Source: Martinezella lusitana (lineage in GTDB: Bacteria > Pseudomonadota > Alphaproteobacteria > Rhizobiales > Rhizobiaceae). From it: 64,000 nt of DNA. The stretch spans positions 124,001 through 188,000 of the forward strand of contig NZ_JAFEVL010000073.1 in assembly GCF_016901135.1 (NCBI RefSeq), written 5' to 3'. The translations under genes and the position numbers were made by a program. Positions 35,297 through 44,688 of this stretch are shown piece by piece; position 1 is the first letter of the stretch, and each line of letters starts with the position of its first letter. Under the pieces are notes generated by a model. It had not been told where the DNA came from. It did not search any database and worked only from the letters and a program-made list of their open reading frames with translations.

Positions 35297-35998
35297 TTAG
35301 CTGCACCAAGAGGATGCCTGGCCCGTCCAGCGCCGCGCGAGTCCTTCGGAGACGAGTTGGTCGCCGATCGAGCGGCCGGCGCGCATGGCGATGCGCAGCT
35401 TGCCGCCATTCTGGTCGTCGCCGCGGTTGCTGCCGGAAAGCACGAAGGTTCCGTCGTTGAGGAGGGCCTGCAGGCGCAGTTTCGCGGTTACTGCCTTTTG
35501 CCTCTCACTCGGGCAGCGCGCGGCATCGGCATCCGGTACATCGACATCGGCCAACTGGATCCTGACGCCATCCTGCCAGAAGGTGTTGCCATCAACCACG
35601 CAGTTCGTGCCCGAGCCGGGGCCACAAAGCACAAACCGGCCGCCGGTCTGAGCCCGTAAGCCGGGCGTTGGCCGTTCGATCGGCATCTTGCTGACCGGCA
35701 TCGCGACGGGAATGGCGGCCGGCGGCACGGGCAGGGCGGATGTCGTCCGCGGTTCCGGAGCGACCGCGACCGCGGCCGTCTTGATCTTCGGTCTGATTGC
35801 CGGCACCGGCGCTTCCTCTGCCACATGCGGCATGCCGGCGACTGCGCCGGCATGGGCGAGCATCGACGGCATTTCCTTGCGATGTTGGTAGGCGTAGATG
35901 CCGGCCACGGCCGCCAGGCCGACGACACCCCACAGCCACATCGAATTGCCCGCCCTGGATTGCGGCTTGCGCCGTGTGCGTCGTTTCGCTTTCGCCAT
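35297..35998 (-). CDS. Membrane-anchored, degenerate thermonuclease-like protein
   Basis: A 233-aa protein. A basic N-terminus (KAKRRTRRK) is followed by one membrane helix (about residues 20-37), a Pro/Ala-rich linker to about 118, and an SNase-like domain to the end. Aligned by eye with staphylococcal nuclease, Arg35 and Asp40 are kept (R146, D153), but Asp21 is Asn (N138), Glu43 is Asp (D156) and Arg87 is Gly (G199). It may thus be inactive as a nuclease and act as a binding domain. The start ATG at 35998 is five codons inside the open frame. Confidence 0.75.
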   Translation of the reverse strand: MAKAKRRTRRKPQSRAGNSMWLWGVVGLAAVAGIYAYQHRKEMPSMLAHAGAVAGMPHVAEEAPVPAIRPKIKTAAVAVAPEPRTTSALPVPPAAIPVAMPVSKMPIERPTPGLRAQTGGRFVLCGPGSGTNCVVDGNTFWQDGVRIQLADVDVPDADAARCPSERQKAVTAKLRLQALLNDGTFVLSGSNRGDDQNGGKLRIAMRAGRSIGDQLVSEGLARRWTGQASSWCS

Positions 35999-36089
35999 GG
36001 TATTATCCCTCAATTGCGAGGGGATTATCGCCGCGATTTCTTACCGATCCGTTGGCTTTCGCATCGCTGGCTATCGGGAACAGGGATTC

Positions 36090-36482
36090 CTATTTCGCCG
36101 ATGCGGTGGCTGGCTTCAGTTTGACCGACATCGTCACCTGTCCGTTTACCGAGAGCCTCGGCCCGCGGCTGTCGAGATTGTTGACCGAGGTATTGCTCGA
36201 CATGGCGCTGATCTCGCAGGCGTCGGCAATGGTATCGAGCAAGGTCGCGCAGCTGCTCGCGGCGATCTTGTAGAAGGATTTCAAGGCCTTCTCCTGCTGC
36301 TCCTCGTTGTCGCCGTCCGGTACCGAATAGGAAATCGATATTCCCGACTGCACGGAAATATATCCTTCCGGCGGCTGACGAGGATTGCGCAAGGGAAGGT
36401 TCTGAAAGTTCTGTGCAAGGGCCGGCAGGGCCGTGCTGGCGAGCAACAGGCCGAGAATGGTCGGGATAAAAAATCTGGTCAT
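36090..36482 (-). CDS. Unknown secreted protein, 130 aa
   Basis: I do not recognise a family. A clear signal peptide (cleavage near ALA-QN, about residue 23) leads to a mature part with two cysteines (SSCATLLDTIADACEIS) that may form a disulfide. The strand-rich ends (YISVQSGISISYSVPDG and RLSVNGQVTMSVKLKP) suggest a small beta-sandwich. It is probably periplasmic. It is on the same strand as the thermonuclease-like gene, 91 bases upstream of it, and could share its transcript. Confidence 0.72.
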   Translation of the reverse strand: MTRFFIPTILGLLLASTALPALAQNFQNLPLRNPRQPPEGYISVQSGISISYSVPDGDNEEQQEKALKSFYKIAASSCATLLDTIADACEISAMSSNTSVNNLDSRGPRLSVNGQVTMSVKLKPATASAK

Positions 36483-36730
36483 ATCATCTCTCCGTTTGCG
36501 CCACTTATCGCAAATGCGGATGAAGGCTTGGTGATGGTGTAACTTAAAATTGTATCGTTGGCGGGATTGCCGCTCGGTTTGCGAATCAGAAATGCATTAG
36601 TGGCGGCGATCGCGCAAAAGCTTCCTTGCCAAGCCTGTGGCCAAGGAGCATAGTCTAGTAGTATCGTCGGGTATTAGCGGGCACCGGCGACGTTGTTGCG
36701 TGCTTCTGCCCGAAGGACGAGGCAGCGCAA

Positions 36731-36943
36731 ATGTTAGAAACCCCCATACATCCACGGGATTTACCCCTGTTTTCGGACGATCTCGACCGTCTGGAGAAGG
36801 TTCTTGACGCTGTCTGTCAGGATCGCGGCATGAACCCGCGCAGTCCGGAAGCTGAGCGCCTGGGTGCATTGATCATCCAGCTTTACCGCCAGGGCGTGAA
36901 GGACGATGCCAAGCTCCTTGCGCTTGCAAGGGCTTATTTCTGA
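36731..36943 (+). CDS. Small conserved-looking protein, 70 aa
   Basis: No family is recognised. The 70-aa product is soluble and helical, with amphipathic stretches (DDLDRLEKVLDAVCQDRG and EAERLGALIIQLYRQGVKDDAKLLALAR). The composition is that of a real gene, and GAGG lies upstream of the ATG. It is without close neighbours on its strand; the 248 bases upstream and 228 downstream show no other gene. Confidence 0.65.
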   Translation: MLETPIHPRDLPLFSDDLDRLEKVLDAVCQDRGMNPRSPEAERLGALIIQLYRQGVKDDAKLLALARAYF

Positions 36944-37171
36944 CACAACCGCGTTTTTTTATGGCCCTGAATCTAATCGATTTAAGCTGATTTCACATAG
37001 CAGCAATGATGCTTTGTGCCTGTTCGAAGCTGCACCGCCACCCTATATTTGCTGCATTGCACAAAGAGAGTCTGTCTCTCGATGTCACTGATTCCCTTGA
37101 GGGACGGTGCGCGGCTGCCGCGACGGAGGAAAACCACTAGCGGCGGGCGTGGATAATCTGAAAGGTCCATA

Positions 37172-38191
37172 ATGAATTTCAAAGTTCCGAGCCGGCTTCG
37201 CCGCCTGCTTGTCGATTCCGTCGAGCTGCCGCAGCTCATGTTTCCGGTGACACGGCCGCAATCTCCGCCGCCGCGTCGTCGCGTCTCCACGCGCCCGGTG
37301 CCGCAGCAACTGACGGAAGTTCTGTGGTTTGGTCGCAATCCCGGCGATCTTCGCATGCTCGAATATGTGCCGCCGGGCATCAAGGGGCCGATGCCGCTCG
37401 TCGTCGTCCTGCACGGGTGTCATCAGAACGCCGAGGATTTCGATCGCGCCAGCGGCTGGTCAGCCCTGGCTCGTCAGCACGGGTTCGCCGTGCTTTACGC
37501 CGAGCAGAAGACGTCGAACAATCCCAATCTGTGTTTCAACTGGTTTCGCCCGAGCATGGTGACGCGCGACCGTGGCGAGCTGGGTTCTATCCGCGAGATG
37601 ATCGATTCCAGCCGACGGCTGCACGAGATCGACGACAACAGGATTTTCGTCATGGGTCTGTCTGCCGGCGGCGCCATGGCCGCGGCACTGCTTGTGACCT
37701 ATCCGGAGCTGTTTGCCGCGGGCGCCGTCATCGGCGGCTTGCCTTTCGGAGCCGCCCGCGATGCCATGTCGGCCCTGGACGTCATGAATCGCGGCTCCAC
37801 GCGCACGGCCGAAAAATGGGCTGATCTCGTTCGCGAGGTCTCGCCCGATGCCAACAGCTATCCCGTTGTTTCCATCTGGCATGGCGATGCCGACGATGTC
37901 GTATCCTTTGCCAACGCGGAAGCATCGGTCGCTCAGTGGCTTGCCTTGCGCGATCGTCCGCAGACCAAGGGCCGCCTGCGCCTTTTCGAAGGCGGCGAGC
38001 GTCGCGAATGGCGCGACGATTATGGCAACATGATCCTGGAGCTCGTCACGCTGAACGATTTCGGCCATGGCTTGCCGGTCGGTTCGGTCATCGAGGGCAG
38101 GGAGCCGGCAAACGATACCGAGCGCTTCATCCTGGCCGCGGCCGTTTCCGCGCCGGAGCAACTGGTCAAGGGTTGGGGGCTAGCGGCCTAA
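37172..38191 (+). CDS. PHB-depolymerase-family esterase
   Basis: A 339-aa alpha/beta hydrolase of the esterase_phb type. The nucleophile is S164 in GLSAGGAM, the oxyanion segment is VLHGCHQNAEDFDRASGW, the acid residue is probably in SIWHGDADDVV, and the catalytic His in NDFGHGLPVG. There is no signal peptide, so it may act inside the cell on short polyhydroxybutyrate or on other esters. The N-terminal 45 residues are basic and Pro-rich. The start ATG follows only a weak ribosome site. It is convergent with the small HTH gene. Confidence 0.87.
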   Translation: MNFKVPSRLRRLLVDSVELPQLMFPVTRPQSPPPRRRVSTRPVPQQLTEVLWFGRNPGDLRMLEYVPPGIKGPMPLVVVLHGCHQNAEDFDRASGWSALARQHGFAVLYAEQKTSNNPNLCFNWFRPSMVTRDRGELGSIREMIDSSRRLHEIDDNRIFVMGLSAGGAMAAALLVTYPELFAAGAVIGGLPFGAARDAMSALDVMNRGSTRTAEKWADLVREVSPDANSYPVVSIWHGDADDVVSFANAEASVAQWLALRDRPQTKGRLRLFEGGERREWRDDYGNMILELVTLNDFGHGLPVGSVIEGREPANDTERFILAAAVSAPEQLVKGWGLAA

Positions 38192-38276
38192 AGCGCGGCG
38201 CGATCTTTAGGTCTTTGATTTTCACATATCGTTATCGCAAAACCGCCGCGCACGTTTGCGCGACATGCTTTCGGCC

Positions 38277-38567
38277 TCAATCATCATTGGTGGCGTTCAG
38301 GTTTTCCGGCCGAATGCCGCCATCCTCAGCCCAATGCTTGAAGCGGATGCCGGCGCCGCCGGCGTCATCGCTGCCGCTGGCAAGGAAAAGCACACCGCGG
38401 GTTTCGAGGACGGAACGAACAGTGGCAAGCGCCCTGGCATCGGAGGAATTGACATCCGTTTCCAGCGCTTCGATCGTCGATACCGGCAGTTTGCTCTCGC
38501 TGGCGAGCGTCTCCGTCGTCAGTCCGAGCAAGGCGCGCGCGCCGCGTAATTGTGCTGATGTAATCAT
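38277..38567 (-). CDS. Small helix-turn-helix (XRE-like) protein
   Basis: A 96-aa putative regulator. The start SAQLRGARALLGLTTETLASESKLPVSTIEALE is a Cro/CI-type helix-turn-helix, of a kind common in rhizobia beside metabolic genes. The C-terminal third is short (GIRFKHWAEDGG). No toxin partner adjoins it, so I do not read it as an antitoxin. It lies 64 bases downstream of the last gene of the polysaccharide operon on the same strand and might be its last member. Confidence 0.8.
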   Translation of the reverse strand: MITSAQLRGARALLGLTTETLASESKLPVSTIEALETDVNSSDARALATVRSVLETRGVLFLASGSDDAGGAGIRFKHWAEDGGIRPENLNATNDD

Positions 38568-38631
38568 GGTTTAACTGTATCGCATAAGCCCGAAAATCGG
38601 AACCCATTTCGGATGAAAACCGCGTTCGAGT

Positions 38632-39867
38632 TTAGAATGCGGCAGCGCTCTTCGTCCGCTTTTGGGTGACGTCAGGCAACGGGACTTTTTCCGGCCGTTC
38701 CAAGCGAACAGGAGCGGGATAGCCGAGCAGGTCGAAATAGATCTCCTCGGTCGCATCGGCCATACCGTCGAGCGTATAGCCGTCCTTGCGGCGGCGGGCC
38801 TCGGCGGCAACGCGTGCAAGCAGATTTGGGTCGGCAAAGTGCGACATCGCGGCGGCAAGTTCCGCGGGATCGTCGCTGTTCGGGACGATGTAACCGTTCC
38901 TGTCGGGCTCCAGCACCGTGCGTGCGCCGCCGACATCGGCCAGCACCAGCGGTTTGCCTGCCGACGCCGCTTCCAGCATCACATAGGACATTGCCTCATA
39001 TCGGCTCGGCATGACAACGACATCGAACGCATCGATGGCGGTAACGCCCGGTATGCTGCCGTCAAGGCGGGCGCGGTGCGCCAGCCCGGCGGCCTTGATC
39101 ATGCCGTTGACGGCTTCCGCAAGCTCCCCGATCCCGATCATCAGCAAATGGGCCTGCGGCAAGCCATGGGCGATGCGGGAAAAGGCTTCGACAAGCCGCT
39201 CCGGCGCCTTCTGCGGGGTCAATCGGCCGACGAAACCGAAGAGTAGGGCGTCATGAGGGATGCCGTAGCGCGTGCGGATGGCAGCGCGTTGGCTGGTCGG
39301 CGGTGCACTGACGCCATTGACGACGATGCGCAGACGCGCTTCGGGAATGCCCAGCGACAGCGCATGGTTATATTCGTCCCGGGAGACACAGATCAGGCGG
39401 TCGGTCAGCCGGTTGCCGAGAAAGCGCTCGATGCCGCCATAGATCAACCGGCCCCGCGAGCCGAGCGTCGGGTCCATGGTGCGAAAGGCATGCGGCGTGT
39501 AAAGGACCGGCACATGTCGTCCCGGCAGTCGCAATCGTGTCAGTGCCCCGGCTTTCGAGCTATGGCCGTGGATCAGATCGAATGGTCCATAAAGGGCTGC
39601 TATTCTGCGCAGATGCCACCATGCGGTGACATCCCAGGGGCCTGGAGCACGTCGCATGGCAAGCGGGATGACGTTGTCGACGCCCATGCCTTCGAGCTCC
39701 GCGACGAAGGCGGCCTCGGCGCGCAGCGGCGAATAGACGGCGGTCACCGAATGACCGCGCCGCTGCATCGCCCGGCACAGATCGAGGAAATGCCGTCCGG
39801 AGCCGCCGCCGCTCGGCTCGAGAACTTGCAGCAGCGACAGACGCTTGGTGCCACTATGAATGTTCAC
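38632..39867 (-). CDS. Glycosyltransferase family 4
   Basis: A 411-aa GT-B enzyme that adds a sugar to a lipid-linked oligosaccharide at the inner face of the membrane. The N-terminal glycosyltransferase subdomain starts LQVLEPSGGGSGRHFLDLC. The C-terminal Glycos_transf_1 domain shows FGFVGRLTPQKAPERLVEAF and the donor-binding PSRYEAMSYVMLEAASAGKPLV (EX7E). The sugar is unknown. It is the last clear gene of a five-gene polysaccharide operon and overlaps the polymerase gene by four bases (ATGA). Confidence 0.9.
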   Translation of the reverse strand: MNIHSGTKRLSLLQVLEPSGGGSGRHFLDLCRAMQRRGHSVTAVYSPLRAEAAFVAELEGMGVDNVIPLAMRRAPGPWDVTAWWHLRRIAALYGPFDLIHGHSSKAGALTRLRLPGRHVPVLYTPHAFRTMDPTLGSRGRLIYGGIERFLGNRLTDRLICVSRDEYNHALSLGIPEARLRIVVNGVSAPPTSQRAAIRTRYGIPHDALLFGFVGRLTPQKAPERLVEAFSRIAHGLPQAHLLMIGIGELAEAVNGMIKAAGLAHRARLDGSIPGVTAIDAFDVVVMPSRYEAMSYVMLEAASAGKPLVLADVGGARTVLEPDRNGYIVPNSDDPAELAAAMSHFADPNLLARVAAEARRRKDGYTLDGMADATEEIYFDLLGYPAPVRLERPEKVPLPDVTQKRTKSAAAF

Positions 39868-41126
39868 GGTGCTGCTTCCCTTCGGCTCAAGCTACGCTGA
39901 TACTTCCGCTCAAGGGCGCCGCAGCCCCAGACAATGCCGATCAACATGTAAAGGTGGCGCCAGTGGTCGGTATCGATGACGTTGCCGATGCCGACATGGC
40001 CGAGAACGACGATCCAGGCGATCATCACGTAGGGCTGCCAGGGCCGCTCCTTCAGGAGATTGCGGAAGCCGATATAGATGGTCCAGCAGATCATGCTGAC
40101 CCAGCAGAAGAAGCCGAGCCAGCCGTAGGTGGTCAGCGTCTTCAGCCAGATATTGTGTTCGTCCTCGCGAAATAGGGTGGAGAATACGAGCGGGCCGATG
40201 CCGAGCGGCTTCTCCATCGACAGCATGAAGCCGATGCGATGACGTTCGAAGCGGCCGAGGTGGCCGCCGTCATAGTCCTGCACGAGTTGCGTACGCGTGG
40301 AGAACAGGTCGCTGACCTGATGGAATTGCAGCGCGACGACGAGCAGGACGACCATGAGGATGACCGCCGTCAGCGACATGACAAGGATGCGCAGCCGGAA
40401 TGCGTTGCTGCGATGCTTCAGCAGCATGCAAAAGATCAGCATCGCCGAGGCGAATGCAAACAGGGCCCAGGCGGCGCGGGAAAAGGACAGGAAGATGCCG
40501 AAGGCCAGAATGAACAGGCAGATGCCCTTGATTGGCGCCTTCTTCAGATCGCCGATCAGGATACCGTGCATGAGGTATATGGTCGGCGTCACCAGATAGG
40601 GACCGAAGACGTTCGGATCCTGGAACGCACCCATCGCACGGTCGTAGCGGGTGAAGATGTCGAAGCCGGGTACGGCATGGAAATAGCCGAGGATGCCGAG
40701 GCTCGCCGTGATCAACGCGGCGACGACCCAGGTGTTGAAGATCAGCTTCAGCCGTCTTTCGCTGTCCTCGATGATGGCGGCATAGAAGACCGAGCTTAGC
40801 GCGAGAAAGGTGGAGACGGCGATATAGATCGGGCCGTCGAGATGGGCACCGGCGCCTAGATCGCGCATTTGCGTGATCGAGAGCATGCCGCCGACATTGA
40901 AGGCCAGAAACAAGGCCAAAAGCGGCGCGACGCTGCGGGAGATCTTTAGCCCAAGGACGAACCAGGCGCCGATGAGAAAGGCAAGCCACACTTCATAGGG
41001 GGCGGGCTCTTCGATCACGAAGCCCGACAGGAACACTCCGAAGGCGACGCTGGCCGTTCCGATCAGCCGCAATGCGGCCAACTGCGGCTGCGCGACGCGA
41101 GACGATGGGAGGTCGATCGCGGTCAA
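39864..41126 (-). CDS. O-antigen polymerase/ligase-like membrane protein (Wzy-type)
   Basis: A 420-aa inner-membrane protein with about ten hydrophobic segments and one larger periplasmic loop (about residues 250-330), which carries the GGHLGRFERHRIGF and LGIGPLVFSTLFREDEHNIWL segments typical of Wzy_C-type polymerases. It should polymerise repeat units on undecaprenyl pyrophosphate. It overlaps both neighbours by four bases, a mark of tight translational coupling in the operon. Whether it is a polymerase or a ligase cannot be settled from sequence; the setting favours polymerase. Confidence 0.85.
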   Translation of the reverse strand: MTAIDLPSSRVAQPQLAALRLIGTASVAFGVFLSGFVIEEPAPYEVWLAFLIGAWFVLGLKISRSVAPLLALFLAFNVGGMLSITQMRDLGAGAHLDGPIYIAVSTFLALSSVFYAAIIEDSERRLKLIFNTWVVAALITASLGILGYFHAVPGFDIFTRYDRAMGAFQDPNVFGPYLVTPTIYLMHGILIGDLKKAPIKGICLFILAFGIFLSFSRAAWALFAFASAMLIFCMLLKHRSNAFRLRILVMSLTAVILMVVLLVVALQFHQVSDLFSTRTQLVQDYDGGHLGRFERHRIGFMLSMEKPLGIGPLVFSTLFREDEHNIWLKTLTTYGWLGFFCWVSMICWTIYIGFRNLLKERPWQPYVMIAWIVVLGHVGIGNVIDTDHWRHLYMLIGIVWGCGALERKYQRSLSRREAAP

Positions 41127-42685
41127 TAGGCGTTTTCCGTATTGAGCAGCCGGAACGGCGTCAGGAAGAGGATCTTCAGATCGAACGCCAGCGACCAGTT
41201 CTCGATGTAATAGAGGTCGTATGCGGTGCGGAACTTGATCTTGTCGTCGCTGTCGATTTCGCCGCGCCAGCCGTTGATCTGCGCCCAGCCTGTAACGCCG
41301 GGCTTGACGCGATGGCGAGCGAAATAGCCTTCGACGACATCGGCATAGGTGCGATTGTGGCTGGCGGCGAGCACGGCATGCGGTCGCGGCCCGACGAGCG
41401 AGAGATTGCCAAGCAGCACGTTGAAGAGCTGCGGCAGCTCATCGATCGAGGTCTTGCGGATGAAGCGTCCGACAGGCGTGACGCGAGGGTCGTTCTTGGT
41501 AACGGCGTTGCGGGCGGTCGGGTCGCTCATGTGCGTATACATGGAGCGGAACTTCAAGACCTTGATGATCTCGTTGTTGAAGCCGTGGCGCTTCTGCATG
41601 AAGAACACGGGGCCTTTCGACGTCGTCTTCACGGCAATCGCCGCGCCGAGCATGATCGGCCAAAGAAGCGTGAGCGCCAGCACGCTGAAGAGGACATCGA
41701 AGATGCGCTTGGCGACGCCATCCCAATCGCGGATCGGCTTGTTGAAGATATCGAGCATCGGCACGGCGCCCACATGCGAATAGGCGCGGGGGCGGAAGCG
41801 CAGCTTGTTGGCATGCGCCGCAAGCCGAATGTCGACGGGCAGCACCCAGAGCATCTTGAGCAATTGCAGAATGCGGTCTTCGGCGCTGATCGGCAGCGCG
41901 ATGATCAGCATGTCTATGCGCGTCAACCGGGCGAACTCGACCAGTTCGCCAACCGTGCCCAGCTTCGGGTAACCGGCGACCATGACGGGCGAACGTTTTT
42001 CGCCGCGATCATCGAAGATGCCGCAGATGCGTATATCATTGTCAACCTGATGCTCGAGCGCGCGGATCAGCTCCTTGGCCGGCTCACCGCCGCCGACGAT
42101 GACGGCACGTCTTTCCATGACACCGTTGCGAGCCCAATGACGAATGCCGTATGCGAAGACCAGGCGGGCAACCAAAAGAAACGCCGCGCCGGTCGCGAGC
42201 CAGATGCCGAGAAGGCGGAACGAATAGATATTGTTGACGTCGAACGGGAGGAGGGCAAGGGTCATGACGACGAAGGCTGCTGCCCATGGCCCGAGAATTC
42301 GTTGCAGGAAACGCTGTGGCGCGCGCAAGATCGGTATCTGATATGCGTCGGCCACCTGTAGAAAGACGATTGCAAGGCCGCTGAGCGCGACGGTCACCAC
42401 GGCTTTCGAGAGGAAAGGGTGACCGTCCGTTGTCATTCCGAAGAAGAGGATCGCCAGCCCGACGGCAAGCAACGACAGGAATTCGAAGAGCCGATATTGC
42501 CCTATGATGATGGCCGGCGTCTGATTGCCTTCGCGAAATTGTTCGGCGATCTGCAGCGCATAGGCATTGATATCGCCGGCCGGACGCTCGCTGTGGGCTT
42601 CTTCGGCGCCACGTGTGCGGATTTCGGAAACCTGCTTGCGAATATTGTCCAAGTTAAACTGCTCGGACTTGTCGATGTTGTTCAT
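41123..42685 (-). CDS. Polyprenyl-phosphate hexose-1-phosphate transferase
   Basis: A 520-aa initiating glycosyltransferase of the PHPT (WcaJ, HfsE, UppE-like) family. It puts the first sugar phosphate on undecaprenyl phosphate. Four N-terminal membrane segments (about residues 65-160) and a Rossmann-like middle domain (VIVGGGEPAKELIRALEH) precede the bacterial sugar transferase domain from about residue 320 (KRIFDVLFSVLAL, KFRSMYTH, FIRKTSIDELPQLFNVLLGNLSLVGPRP). All key residues look intact. The 76-base gap before it is the largest in the operon. Confidence 0.92.
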   Translation of the reverse strand: MNNIDKSEQFNLDNIRKQVSEIRTRGAEEAHSERPAGDINAYALQIAEQFREGNQTPAIIIGQYRLFEFLSLLAVGLAILFFGMTTDGHPFLSKAVVTVALSGLAIVFLQVADAYQIPILRAPQRFLQRILGPWAAAFVVMTLALLPFDVNNIYSFRLLGIWLATGAAFLLVARLVFAYGIRHWARNGVMERRAVIVGGGEPAKELIRALEHQVDNDIRICGIFDDRGEKRSPVMVAGYPKLGTVGELVEFARLTRIDMLIIALPISAEDRILQLLKMLWVLPVDIRLAAHANKLRFRPRAYSHVGAVPMLDIFNKPIRDWDGVAKRIFDVLFSVLALTLLWPIMLGAAIAVKTTSKGPVFFMQKRHGFNNEIIKVLKFRSMYTHMSDPTARNAVTKNDPRVTPVGRFIRKTSIDELPQLFNVLLGNLSLVGPRPHAVLAASHNRTYADVVEGYFARHRVKPGVTGWAQINGWRGEIDSDDKIKFRTAYDLYYIENWSLAFDLKILFLTPFRLLNTENAY

Positions 42686-42761
42686 GGCAATTCATCCGGT
42701 CGTTACCGGAAATGGCCTAGCAGATATCAGCTAAAAAACGCTTACACCACTTGCTTGTATT

Positions 42762-43907
42762 CTAATGTTCTCCGTCTAATCCAAGTATATTATGATACAG
42801 GTGCAAAGTATCTCTCGCCATGACGGAGGCTGAAAAGGTCGAGCGGATCGCGTGGATATTCGGCATGTTGCGGCTGCTCCAGTCCGGTTCCGTGATCGCT
42901 TCGGCCATGACGCGCGCCAGATCGTCGGCATCGTCTGGTTCGGCGAGTGCGGCGCTGCTTTCGCCGAGTGCCTCGGGAATGCCGCCGACGCGCGAAGCGA
43001 TCACCGTCTTTCCTGCGGCAAGCGCTTCCAGAACGATGTAGGGCATGGCCTCGGCGCGTGAGGGAACGACGACGTTTTGAGACATGGAGAAGGCTTCGTG
43101 TACGCGCATGGCCGGCAGCATGCCGATACGGTGACCGAGACCCTGCTCGATCATCATGGCGCGGTATCTGTCCCTGTCCGGGCCGTCGCCGATCATCAGC
43201 GCGGATAGTGGCCTGCCGATCCGCCGCTCTGTCTTTGCGAAAGCGTCCATAAAGAGATCGGGACCCTTCAGGTCCCGCATCATGCCGATATAGACGAAAT
43301 GCACGGAGTCCGATCGTGTGGGTATACTGCGAAAATCCCGCTCGCTGATGCCGTTGTAGATCATGACCGAGCGCGTGCGCGGCTTGCCTACTTTCCTTTC
43401 GTAGGTCCGGCGCTCGAAATCGCAGATGAAGATCAGACCGTCAGTCAGAAATTCCAGTATCCGCTCCAGGCTGTGCACCAGCATTCCCTGTGGTGAGCTG
43501 CGCGAGAAATGCAGGCTGCCGCCATGCGCAGTATAAAGGCGGGCTACGCGATACCTGTTCACCCGCAGGATCGAGCCGAGAACGCGCGCAAGCAGGCCGC
43601 CCTTGGCGCCATGCCCGTGCAGCACATCCGGCCGCAAACTCTTGATTTTCTTGTAACCGCTCCAAAGCGTCGTCGCGTCGGAGAGGCTGATTTGACGCCG
43701 GATCGGCAGGCGGGTCACGCCGAGTGCCAGAAAGGGGGCGATGTCGTCGAACAGCCGGTCCTCATGCTCCCCGCCGGTGAGGCTGTCGCAAAGGATGCCG
43801 ACTTCGTGTCCCGCTTTGCTCTGTTCTTCCGCTAGGTCGCGGACGTGGCGGAAGATCCCGCCGACCGGAGACCTGAAGCAATGGAGGATACGGAGCGGTT
43901 TTGCCAT
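42762..43907 (-). CDS. Glycosyltransferase family 4
   Basis: A 381-aa GT-B enzyme. The N-terminal acceptor-binding subdomain starts ILHCFRSPVGGIFRHVRDL, with LHGHGAKGGLLAR and LYTAHGGSLHF further on. The C-terminal domain has YIGMMRDLKGPDLFMDAF and PSRAEAMPYIVLEALAAGKTV (EX7E motif). It is clearly related to the other GT4 of this operon but different enough to transfer another sugar. It begins 12 bases after the export-protein gene, without a good ribosome site of its own, so coupling is likely. Confidence 0.9.
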   Translation of the reverse strand: MAKPLRILHCFRSPVGGIFRHVRDLAEEQSKAGHEVGILCDSLTGGEHEDRLFDDIAPFLALGVTRLPIRRQISLSDATTLWSGYKKIKSLRPDVLHGHGAKGGLLARVLGSILRVNRYRVARLYTAHGGSLHFSRSSPQGMLVHSLERILEFLTDGLIFICDFERRTYERKVGKPRTRSVMIYNGISERDFRSIPTRSDSVHFVYIGMMRDLKGPDLFMDAFAKTERRIGRPLSALMIGDGPDRDRYRAMMIEQGLGHRIGMLPAMRVHEAFSMSQNVVVPSRAEAMPYIVLEALAAGKTVIASRVGGIPEALGESSAALAEPDDADDLARVMAEAITEPDWSSRNMPNIHAIRSTFSASVMARDTLHLYHNILGLDGEH

Positions 43908-43919
43908 GATCGGGCGCTG

Positions 43920-44495
43920 TCAGAACAATCGTTCTCTGACATAGACCGTATCGCCTGCCAGCACCGGATCGGAGATGCCGACGCGCCCGGTCATCACGTG
44001 GCCGTTGATCTTGCGCGTGACGTCCGCGTTGGCCTGGTTGGCGCGGCTGGAGAAGCCGCCGGCGACCGCGATCGCGTTCTGCACGGTCATACCAGGCACG
44101 TAGGAATATTGGCCCGGCTGGCCGACCTCGCCCATGATATAGACAGAGCGGTAACGATCGACGTCGATTGTCACGTCGGGATCGCGGATATATCCCTGGC
44201 GAAGCTTCTGCGCGATCTGTCCGGAGAGCTGCTGCAATGTCCGACCGCGGGCAGGGACCTGGCCGATGAGCGGGAAGGCGATATAGCCGGCCTGGTCGAC
44301 CGTAAAGGTGTTCGTCAGGCCCGGCTGATCGAAGACGGTCACACGCAGGCGGTCGCCGCTATCCAGCATATACGGCTGAATCGTGGATTCGCTGAAGGCC
44401 TTCGGCGCAGGCTGATAGGTGTTGCAGCCGGTGAGCGCGGCGCTCACGGCAGCCATGCCGAGTGCCAGAACAATCTTTGGCGTTGCGAAGGGCAT
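43920..44495 (-). CDS. Polysaccharide export lipoprotein (Wza/KpsD-like)
   Basis: A 191-aa lipoprotein of the Poly_export family. The signal peptide ends at the lipobox LTGC (C24). The Poly_export domain (YMLDSGDRLRVTVFDQPGL ... FPLIGQVPARGRT) and one SLBB-like region (VYIMGEVGQPGQYSYVPGMTVQNAIAVAGGF) follow. It is shorter than Wza of E. coli, lacking the C-terminal outer-membrane helix part, as in many rhizobial export proteins. The ATG at 44495 is chosen over a GTG at 44522, because the signal peptide starts right after it. It is the first gene of the operon. Confidence 0.9.
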   Translation of the reverse strand: MPFATPKIVLALGMAAVSAALTGCNTYQPAPKAFSESTIQPYMLDSGDRLRVTVFDQPGLTNTFTVDQAGYIAFPLIGQVPARGRTLQQLSGQIAQKLRQGYIRDPDVTIDVDRYRSVYIMGEVGQPGQYSYVPGMTVQNAIAVAGGFSSRANQANADVTRKINGHVMTGRVGISDPVLAGDTVYVRERLF

Positions 44496-44538
44496 TTCGC
44501 GCTCACAGGAGAGGAAAATCACTGTCGCCGTTATCGAT

Positions 44539-44554
44539 CCGTTAGGGTTAACGG
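44539..44554. promoter_or_regulatory. Inverted repeat in the divergent polysaccharide promoter region
   Basis: CCGTTA at 44539-44544 and TAACGG at 44549-44554 form an inverted repeat in the 193-bp AT-rich gap between the export-protein gene and the Wzc-like gene. It is a candidate operator only. Confidence 0.3.
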
Positions 44555-44688
44555 TCGGTAAAGAGCCAAGAAAATTCTGCCATAAATATTAGACTTATCG
44601 AAAGTAACGCATGCGAAATACTATTAACGCTTGGGTTACCATAGTCGTTTACGATTAATTTCGGCTTTATATTATGGAGTTCTTGTAT

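Noticed and set aside
38277..38567. Small HTH protein as an antitoxin
   Set aside because: No toxin-like gene adjoins it and it stands behind the polysaccharide operon on the same strand.
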